Notes under the pieces: model-generated | Told to the model about the DNA's origin: nothing | The model's input: only the letters and a program-made list of their open reading frames with translations | Database searches by the model: none | Position numbers and translations under genes: made by a program | Shown: positions 1-6,900 of the stretch, piece after piece | How the letters are laid out: every line of letters begins with the position of its first letter | Position numbering within the stretch: position 1 is the stretch's first letter | Origin: a virus | DNA length: 37,469 nucleotides | Strand: one strand, 5' to 3' | Virus record (IMG/VR): IMGVR_UViG_3300037502_001762 | Span: 1-37,469 of that record

Positions 1-112
1 CGGTAATGGCCTTGTCGGCGATGGCCTGCAGCTTGGAGCCGGTCTGCAGGCAGTAGTCGCGCAGGGCCTTGTGGGTGGTGGGTGTCACGTTGATGGTTTT
101 CGGTTTGGTCAT
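1..112 (-). CDS. Partial small protein, possibly DNA-binding (5' end only)
   Basis: The gene starts at ATG 112, overlaps the stop of the lysozyme-like gene by four bases (ATGA), and runs off the left edge, so only about 37 residues are visible. The visible part reads MTKPKTINVTPTTHKALRDY and continues with a helical stretch. A short beta-like segment followed by two helices is reminiscent of ribbon-helix-helix (CopG/Arc type) proteins, but too little is present to assign a family. The overlap places it in the same transcript as the lysozyme-like gene. Confidence 0.6.
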   Translation of the reverse strand, partial: MTKPKTINVTPTTHKALRDYCLQTGSKLQAIADKAIT

Positions 113-441
113 TGCAATTGCTTCTTAACCTTGGCCCAGTAGGCCTCGGTCGCAGATTTGCGGTCTCCGGTCGGCCCCCCATTCCAACGGCGGGCCAATT
201 GCTCGGTGGTGGCCCCCTTGCCGTAGTGCTTCAGGTAGGCCTCGCACACCGCACGGGCCTGCACCCGATTGGTCATCGACTCCCAGCGGTAGTTGCTGCC
301 GGTGATCCGGTTCACATCCTGCACCACGCCGCGGTGGATCTGCAGGGGGCCTAGGGCGCGTCCGTTGTCGCCGATGGCCTGATCGTTGCCCGAGGACTCG
401 ACGATGATCAGGGCGGTAATGAGGTTGGATATGGTGGTCAT
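109..441 (-). CDS. Lysozyme / lytic transglycosylase-like endolysin
   Basis: This 110-aa protein probably cleaves the peptidoglycan glycan strand at lysis or during entry. A Glu at residue 15, in the context IVESSGND, sits where the catalytic Glu of lysozyme and SLT-type enzymes lies. It is followed by a GDNGRALGPLQI segment matching the usual G(A)xGxxQI motif, and later by RRWNGGP near residues 84-90. The length fits a minimal phage lysozyme domain. There is no obvious signal peptide; the N-terminus is only mildly hydrophobic (ISNLITALIIV). I chose ATG 441; a GTG at 501 would extend it by 20 unlikely residues. The start lacks a clear Shine-Dalgarno site. The holin-like genes are far away at about 18.4 kb, so export may depend on them. 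Confidence 0.8.
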   Translation of the reverse strand: MTTISNLITALIIVESSGNDQAIGDNGRALGPLQIHRGVVQDVNRITGSNYRWESMTNRVQARAVCEAYLKHYGKGATTEQLARRWNGGPTGDRKSATEAYWAKVKKQLQ

Positions 442-513
442 GGTTTGGAGAGTTGTGCGCGTTGGCCAGTCGCGCCCCTGGTTGGGTGGTATTGGCCCCA
501 CCCGTGGCCTAAA
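442..513. other. Short non-coding gap with GC-rich hairpin potential
   Basis: Between the zinc-ribbon gene and the lysozyme start, the minus strand carries GGGTGG, eight bases, then CCACCC, which could form a 6-bp stem. No T-run follows, so it is not a convincing terminator. It could lower read-through or mask the weak ribosome site of the lysozyme gene. Confidence 0.3.
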
Positions 514-747
514 TCACTTTTTAAAAATGTGCTCACCTAACAGGTTCAACGTTCCGCACTTTGGGCACTTGCGATGATGCCATATCTTACCTTCAACTTT
601 TACCCCACGGTTATGGTTGAGAAGAATGATAACGCCTTTTGCGATCATTCCGCATTCGCATTTAATTTTGGGAGCATTGATCAAGTCGCTGTTGGTCATG
701 CGTTGAAGATGGCCCAGACCACGTTTCCCGTCTACAGAGAAAACCAT
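514..747 (-). CDS. AT-rich small zinc-ribbon protein
   Basis: This 77-aa protein has two cysteine pairs, CECG near residues 30-33 and CPKCG near residues 61-65, so it should fold as a zinc ribbon. The C-terminus is basic (EHIFKK). No specific function can be assigned; small zinc ribbons in phages are often DNA- or RNA-contacting or bind host proteins. The ATG at 747 lies in the loop of a perfect 8-bp inverted repeat. An alternative start is ATG 699 (MTNSDLINAP, 61 aa), which keeps both cysteine pairs. Neither start has a good ribosome site. Base composition is visibly AT-richer than the genes on both sides, which suggests recent acquisition (a moron-like gene). Confidence 0.6.
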   Translation of the reverse strand: MVFSVDGKRGLGHLQRMTNSDLINAPKIKCECGMIAKGVIILLNHNRGVKVEGKIWHHRKCPKCGTLNLLGEHIFKK

Positions 748-758
748 TTTTCTGTAGA
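731..758. promoter_or_regulatory. 28-bp inverted repeat over the zinc-ribbon start
   Basis: Arms TCTACAGA (731-738) and TCTGTAGA (751-758) are perfect complements around a 12-base centre that is itself partly complementary (AAAA/TTTT). On the minus strand the ATG at 745-747 lies in the loop. It could be an operator or an mRNA hairpin hiding the start codon. On the plus strand TTTT follows it, so it might also act as a weak terminator in that direction, although no plus-strand gene is seen. Confidence 0.5.
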
Positions 759-798
759 TTTTGAAGAAAACCCAATGTTTGCAGGGGTAGAACGAGGG

Positions 799-972
799 TC
801 ACTCAGGGCAGAACTTGGCCTCGAACTCGGCCTTCGAGCGCACGTAGACCGTGCCATTGTCGAGCCGGCGGTAGACCACCACGGGCCACCGCAGCTCGCC
901 CAGGCGCAACTGGGCATCCTGTGCCAGGATCTCGACCACCACCGACGGGTTGGTCCGGTTGCGATAGGTCAC
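799..972 (-). CDS. Small protein, DUF1653-like
   Basis: This 57-aa gene starts at GTG 972, overlaps the preceding stop by four bases (GTGA), and ends at TGA 799. The protein begins VTYRNRTNPS and has a central VVVYRRLDNGTVYVRS stretch followed by an AEFEAKF helix. That pattern (a VVYRxxxxxxxWVRPxxxF-like strand-turn-strand) resembles the DUF1653 family of small beta proteins, many of them phage-encoded and of unknown role. I recall that likeness rather than having tested it. The overlap supports the GTG start. Confidence 0.6.
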   Translation of the reverse strand: MTYRNRTNPSVVVEILAQDAQLRLGELRWPVVVYRRLDNGTVYVRSKAEFEAKFCPE

Positions 973-1229
973 GGCCAGATCGGGTAAACCACGGTGCCCT
1001 GGCCATTGGCGTCGACCAGCTCCGCGGCATTCACGCCCTTGAGTTTGGCCAGTGCTGCCAGGAGCTGCGTGTCGTTGGTCGCATTGGCGATACAGGTCGA
1101 CACGATGTCCGCGTCGTCGTAGGAGGCCGACAGGTTCTCCTTGGTACGGTCGCGCCAGACGCGCACCACGCGCCCGTTGGAGAGGTTCACGCGCCGCATT
1201 GATTCTACGCAGGGGAAGGAGTGTTTCAT
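969..1229 (-). CDS. Hypothetical 86-aa phage protein
   Basis: I do not recognise this protein. It starts at ATG 1229 with GAAGG a few bases upstream, 11 bases after the tail-fibre stop. The N-terminal half contains a basic strand pair (GRVVRVWRDRTK) and the rest an alanine-rich helix (TQLLAALAKLKGVNAAELV). No membrane span, signal peptide or metal motif is seen. It is coupled by a GTGA overlap to the DUF1653-like gene. Its place directly after the fibre gene would suit a fibre chaperone or accessory protein, but nothing in the sequence proves this. Confidence 0.6.
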   Translation of the reverse strand: MKHSFPCVESMRRVNLSNGRVVRVWRDRTKENLSASYDDADIVSTCIANATNDTQLLAALAKLKGVNAAELVDANGQGTVVYPIWP

Positions 1230-1240
1230 GGGCCTTCAGG

Positions 1241-3964
1241 TTAGGTCAGAGCGACCGATTTCCAAGATGTTCCGTTGTGAATGTACAACACGTCGGTGTT
1301 GGTGGCGCTGTTGGTGTGGAAGTACATCGGCACGTTGGTGCCGGAAACATTGGTCGGAGTGCCCGTCGGAGCACCGGAGCCTGCCGGGATGTAGACGAAA
1401 CCGTCGATCATCGAGCTTCCGCCAATCGGCCCGATGATGTCCCCGCCCACCTGGCGGTAGCTCGCCCCTTTGATCAACTTGCCGGTGGCACCATCAAACA
1501 GAACGAAGTCGCCATCCGTCGCGCTGCCGGGTCCCACCACGTCGCCGGAGCCAGTGCCGGTGGCTGCGATGGTGATCGTGCCGGAGCCGTTGGTGATGGT
1601 GATGTTTGTGCCCGCGGTGAGCTTTGCCCGGGCAAGCGTGCTCCCGATGCTCTTTCCGATGAGCAAGTCGCCGTCGCTGAAGACGTTGGACTGGCCTGTG
1701 CCGCCGTTGATCACGCCTAGTGTCCCGCTGACAGCAGATCCGCCCAGGGCAATCTGCGGCAGGTCGACGGCCTGGATGGCTGACATCTGCACCACGGTGC
1801 CGTTGCCTCGGAGGTACTGCCCGTTGGTCGTTGCGCCGGCCAGGAAGGAGATGGCCGAGGATGCCGAGGTGCTACTGGTGCCGCCATTGGCCACACTCAG
1901 AACACCGTCGATGGTGATGGTGCCGGAGGCCGTCACCGGGCCTCCTGAAGTCGTGAGCCCGGTGCTGCCTCCCGACACATTGACGCTGGTCACCGTGCCG
2001 GTGTTGTTGGTGTAGCCGTTGGGATTGCTCGCCGGGTAGGCTCCGAGGTTGGTGAGCGCATTGGCGGCGCTGGTGGCTCCGGTACCGCCATTGGCCACAG
2101 CCAGTGTCCCGGCCAGCGTAATGGTCCCCGACGACGTGATCGGGCCGCCAGTGGTAATCAGGCCTGTCGTGCCACCGTCCACACCCACAGACGTCACCGA
2201 AGCCCCTGCGGCAATGCCGTCGAGCTTAGTGGCCTGTGCCGAGGTCATGTAGCCGTTCTGCGTGGTCGTAGCCGCCACCTGGCTGATCACCGGGGTGGTG
2301 CTGCCGGTAGCCACCGAGATATTGGCACCGCCCGAGGCCGACACGTTGGTCACGGTGCCGGCATTGGCGGTGTATCCGGCCGGGTTGCTGTTGGGGTAGG
2401 CCCCGAGGCTGGTCAGGGCTCCGGCAGCCGTGGTCGCTCCGGTGCCACCGTTGGCCACATCCAGCGTGCCGGCCAGCGTCAGCGTGCCTGTGGTGGTCAC
2501 AGGGCCGCCCGAGAAGGTTAGGCCTGTCGTACCGCCCGAAGCGTCGACCGACGTCACAGAGCCGGCAGCAGTCGACGACAGCGTGGTGCCAGACATCGAC
2601 AGGCCGGTGCCTAGGCTGATCTCCTGGGCGACCCCAGCACCGGCACCGGCACCGCGGCCGAGTAGTCTTGAGGCCGCCGAGATGTCTTGGATCTTGGCGT
2701 AGGTCACAGCGCTGGTGGCGATTGTCTGGGCCGTACCACCGGCAGCCTTGGTGACGTCCCCGGTGAAGGCGCTGGTCTGGATGCCGCCGGAGCCTGTGAA
2801 CTCCACACCGCCGCCGACAGTAAGCTCCTCAACGTTGCCCGTGCCGGCACTGTCGCGCCCGATCAGCCTATCGGTGCTGACCTGCTGCACCTTGGCGAAG
2901 GTCACCGCATTGTTGGCAATGGTCGCAGCGAAGGACCCCGTGCCAGACCCGGTGACATCCCCGGTCAGCGTGATGGTCTGGTCGCCGGTGTTGCTGCCCG
3001 ACAGGTTGCTGCCGGTAACCGTGCCCGAGGCAGCCACCGAGGTCGGGGTGATGGCACCCAATGCTACGGTCAGGTTGGGCGTGCTGGTCGCATTGGTGAC
3101 CGTGCCGCTCACGCCGTTGGCATTGGTGAACCCGAAGGACGTCACCGTGCCGGTGTTCGACGTGTAGCCATTCGGATTCGACGCAGGGTAGGCCCCCAGG
3201 CTCGTCAAGGCAGCCGCCTCGGTGGTTGCACCAGTTCCGCCTGCCGACACGGCTACAACCCCTCCCAGCGTGATTGTGCCGCTGCTGGTGATCGGGCCGC
3301 CCGAGGTCGTCAGGCCGGTCAGGCCTCCAGAGACATTGACGCTGGTCACACCGCCGCCGGTGGGTCCCGGGGGGCCGGCAGGGCCGGTGGGGCCAGCAGG
3401 CCCTTGCGGACCCTGCAGACCGCCGGCACCGAGGGGCTTGGTGGCTCCGGTGTCGAGCCGGGTGATCTCGCAGACCGTGTAAATCTCATCAACCCCGGTG
3501 ATCGAGGAGTCGGTGCCAAGGTGCGATGCGCCGCTGCTGGTGATGTAGTACTCCAGCCGGTACACCGTGTCCTTGTGCGGCGTGATGCGCACGTTGGTGT
3601 GCAGGTACTGGCTCTCCTGGTTGGTAACGTCGTCCGAGGCGCTGTATCCGATCACCACGCTGTTGGTGACGTCATACACCCGCATTCGGGTCTCCCGGGT
3701 ATGGTGGAACGGGCTGATCACCCGGATCTGGTAGGCACCGGCAGCCAACTTGAACTCGCTATTGGCCAGGTCGAGGATCAGGCCGCTCGGATCGCTAGCT
3801 ACGGTGTTCAGGTCGCGTGTCGTCCACGTCGTTGCCACGCCATTGCCGCCCGATGTGCCCGAGGCCTTGCGGTCCTCAATGAGCGCGATCTTCTGCGTCA
3901 GGCTGTCGACGTCCTTGCGCAGCTTGTTGATCAGGATCGTGCTGGTCTGTGAATCGTAGCTCAT
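1241..3964 (-). CDS. Collagen-like, repeat-rich tail fibre protein
   Basis: This 907-aa protein is a likely receptor-binding tail fibre. Residues 1-30 form a heptad-like helix for trimerisation or tail attachment. Residues 50-170 look like a beta-rich attachment domain. Around residues 179-202 there is a run of about eight G-x-y triplets (GPQGPAGPTGPAGPPGP), i.e. a collagen-like triple-helix segment. The rest is four degenerate copies of a Ser/Thr/Gly-rich module with the signatures GLTTSGGP, VANGGTGATT and SLGAYPASNP, plus YAKIQ/GRGAG modules. The C-terminus (YIHNGTSWKSVALT) resembles the tip of many phage fibres. The start overlaps the stop of the giant virion protein (ATGA). It shares a module with the 301-aa protein at 13135-14040. 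Confidence 0.85.
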   Translation of the reverse strand: MSYDSQTSTILINKLRKDVDSLTQKIALIEDRKASGTSGGNGVATTWTTRDLNTVASDPSGLILDLANSEFKLAAGAYQIRVISPFHHTRETRMRVYDVTNSVVIGYSASDDVTNQESQYLHTNVRITPHKDTVYRLEYYITSSGASHLGTDSSITGVDEIYTVCEITRLDTGATKPLGAGGLQGPQGPAGPTGPAGPPGPTGGGVTSVNVSGGLTGLTTSGGPITSSGTITLGGVVAVSAGGTGATTEAAALTSLGAYPASNPNGYTSNTGTVTSFGFTNANGVSGTVTNATSTPNLTVALGAITPTSVAASGTVTGSNLSGSNTGDQTITLTGDVTGSGTGSFAATIANNAVTFAKVQQVSTDRLIGRDSAGTGNVEELTVGGGVEFTGSGGIQTSAFTGDVTKAAGGTAQTIATSAVTYAKIQDISAASRLLGRGAGAGAGVAQEISLGTGLSMSGTTLSSTAAGSVTSVDASGGTTGLTFSGGPVTTTGTLTLAGTLDVANGGTGATTAAGALTSLGAYPNSNPAGYTANAGTVTNVSASGGANISVATGSTTPVISQVAATTTQNGYMTSAQATKLDGIAAGASVTSVGVDGGTTGLITTGGPITSSGTITLAGTLAVANGGTGATSAANALTNLGAYPASNPNGYTNNTGTVTSVNVSGGSTGLTTSGGPVTASGTITIDGVLSVANGGTSSTSASSAISFLAGATTNGQYLRGNGTVVQMSAIQAVDLPQIALGGSAVSGTLGVINGGTGQSNVFSDGDLLIGKSIGSTLARAKLTAGTNITITNGSGTITIAATGTGSGDVVGPGSATDGDFVLFDGATGKLIKGASYRQVGGDIIGPIGGSSMIDGFVYIPAGSGAPTGTPTNVSGTNVPMYFHTNSATNTDVLYIHNGTSWKSVALT
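1795..3360 (-). repeat. Four degenerate copies of a tail-fibre repeat module
   Basis: The tail-fibre gene holds four related blocks, at about 3140-3360, 2345-2565, 1985-2205 and 1795-1990. Each encodes SGGxTGLxxSGGP, then GTLxVANGGTG, and the first three add ALTxLGAYPxSNPxGYT. The DNA copies differ at many third positions, so they are old duplications under protein-level selection rather than a fresh tandem array. They could support length variation of the fibre by recombination. Confidence 0.75.
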
Positions 3965-6900
3965 TGCTTAGACTTCTTTCGGATAATGCGTTGGGCCTCG
4001 TCAAGGCTGGCCGCAATGCCGATCAGGCTGCCGGCGGGGCCGTAGAGGCGGAGACTGCCCTTGGCCTTACCCGGGATGGCTCGGTAGCCGCCGGGGAAAG
4101 AGTAGGCACCGGGCATTGCGGAGTCGGGGGAGGGCATAAATGCAAACTGGCTAGGATCGCCATACACCGGGTTCTTCACGAACACCGTGTTGCCTACGCT
4201 CACAGACTCAGAGCCACCGATGACGGGCTGGTCGGTGCGCTTGTCGTAGAAGAAGGCGTGTTCCTTCGGGTCCATTCCGACCGGCACGTAGTTCTCCAAG
4301 TCACCCGGTATGGATCGGTCGGCCATGATCTTGCCGTCGACCGTTGCCACCGGAAACTTGGCGGACTTGCCCTCGTAAATCCGCTGCACGCCTGGTTTGA
4401 CCACAAACTTCGGGTTCTGCAAACGGGTCACGGTATCGTACCCAATGACCTTGCCTGGGCCACCTGCAGCGCCATCGGGCTCATGCACAGCGACCACATA
4501 TTTGCCCGTTCTAAGGAAGGCCGGGATGTCGATGCGTGCGGCCACCTGTGTGCCCGGCTTGATGCTTCTGGCAGCACCAAACTTGGCCTTCTTCTCGGAG
4601 CTTAGAGCGTCAATGGCCTCACTGTCGGTTGGCGGCGTGGCGAAGTCCTGATTGCGGCCAATGTCGCGCTGGATCTCGGCGGGCATGAAGCGCTCACCGC
4701 CGGCTACTTTAGGCCCAGCCGCTTGGCTCGCTTGGCCTGCGCCCATTCCTTCGCTGCCTCCAGTGCTCCCGATTGCGCGTACTCGTCCTGTTCCTCCTGC
4801 ATAGACGTCAGACGGTCGTCCAGCCACTGACTGATAGAGGGAGGAGGCTGCGGAAGCATAGTCTGACTCTCCTGATTTGCTGCGGTAGTTGAGTTTTTCA
4901 TAGAGTTCTTTTTCGAGATACCACAGCACGGCCTGCAGGTCCGCGTTCTCCAGCTCAATGCCGCGGGAACGCAGTTCCGACTGAACCTCTGCGATACGCT
5001 CACGAATCCAGCGCCGATGGGTGCCATCGACCGGAGCCTCGACCAGGGGATTCAAGCCCTTTTTTAGAGCGTTTGCAAACTTTCTTGTTTCCTCGAGCGC
5101 AGATTGACCGGCCTCAGAGGATTTTTTAGCCGTCTCACGCAGGGCTTTCTTGGAGAACCTGCCGGAGATGGTTGTGGCAGCACCGTCGATGGACGTGCCC
5201 TTAAGATCGCCACGCTTGACTCCAAGCATCTCAAACTCAGACGGGGTCAGCCTGGCGACTGCATCGCGCAGGTTGTTGCGCATCTCGCGCAGCTTAGCCT
5301 TTGAGAGCGGTGCCACCTGGGTTCCCGTCAGGCGTCCCAGTGTGCGCATGAACCAGCGGTCCATGGTCACCGATGAGAAGTCGCCGTACAGGTTGTTGAA
5401 GAACGACCCCAGCTTGGGACCGAGCACTACCGCAAACGGAACCACCTCGTCGACACGCTCAGAAGATCCGATTGAGTTGGCCTGCTTTTTGGTCCAACCG
5501 AAGACGTCGACCAGGGCCTGGCGCAAATCCTTCACTGTGCCCTTCTGCACCATGAAGTCCTTGGTCTTCTCCCAGCCGATGTCCTTGATGAACTCGTTGA
5601 GCATTTCCAGGTTGGTCTGGATGTTCTCAATGCGATCACCGGACACGAACTCACCAGAAATCTCCCCGGTGTTCTTCCAGTTGCTGTACTCCTTCCAAGT
5701 CTGTTGAAACTGTGGGCCTACCTTGTTGCCATCCGACGTAGCCGCCAGGATGGCCTTGAAGATGAAGTCGTTCTCGGGCTTGGCCAGATCCGGGTCCAGA
5801 TCCCGCATCACGTCCATGGTCAGCTTGACGTTCTCGTCGTACCAACCCTTGGCCTCGGGATGCAGTTTGACGGCACGGTCGATCTCCTGAACCAAGAGAC
5901 CGACCAGCTTTGCGTTGTCCTGGGGCTTTGCCTTGCGATACTCGATAGCCTTTCCGAAGAGCTTCTGGAAGGCGTTGGCAATGTCCAACACCTTGGGCCG
6001 AGCAGGAAGCTCCAGCTTCAGTTGGTCGTCCAGAACGGCAAGCCCATCGCTTGTGCCGTCCGGCATGAACCTCACATCCCCCGCTTGTCGAACCGCCCCG
6101 CCTTCGCCTTGGCCTTCTTGGCCACCGAGAGCGCGATTGCCACCGCCTGCTTCTGCGGTTTGCCGGACTTCATTTCCGACCGGATATTGCTGCTGACGGA
6201 CTTCTGGCTGTAGCCTTGCTTGAGTGGCATCTGCTTTCCTTTCTGCTTGGGTTTGGGTGTCGTAGATCCCGATCAGCTTGCCGTCGGGACCGTAGAGTCG
6301 GTGCTTGGCGCCGCTGATGATGCGGTAGCCTTCCTCGGAGTTGATGACCGATTTGTCGCCAACGGTCTCCGCGGGCATCCAGCGCATCTTGGACTTCTGG
6401 ATGGCGTCCTCCGAGATACGGGCGCGGAAGTCCATCGGGGCTGTTGAGCCGATGCGGTCCAGGCGGAAGTCGCGCACAAACTTGCGCCCGCCCTTTTCCT
6501 GCTCGTTCACGAAGTCACCGAGGAACTTTGCCTTCTCCAGGCCGAAGATCTCGGCCGACCGGCGGGCGCCTTCACCGGCGTCCAGGTTGGTGAAGTACGC
6601 GGCCAGGTCCGACATGAACCCGTCGACGTTGTCCCACAGGCCGGCAGCCACGCCGCCATCGGGCGCGGTCAGCTTGTCCAGGGCACCGCGGATCTTGCTG
6701 ATGTCGATGGCCTTGATGACCGGGTTGTCGGCCTTGGATAGGTAGAAGCTGTAGGGCAGCACCTCGCGCTGGGAGAGGCGGATGCCGCTGTTGTACTTGC
6801 TGGTGAACAAGCCGGTCAGCCGGTTCTTCACCCGGCGAGTAGCAGCACCGTAGTTCAGGAAGATGCTGTTGCCGGCGTCCATTGCCGCGTTAACGGCCCG

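Noticed and set aside
1795-3360. CRISPR-like or satellite array in the tail-fibre region
   Set aside because: The repeats are long, degenerate at third codon positions and in frame, so they are protein modules, not a repeat-spacer array.
2687-3952. 421-codon plus-strand frame over the tail fibre
   Set aside because: It is the complement of the Ser/Thr/Gly repeat-rich fibre; its composition mirrors those repeats and no motif is present.
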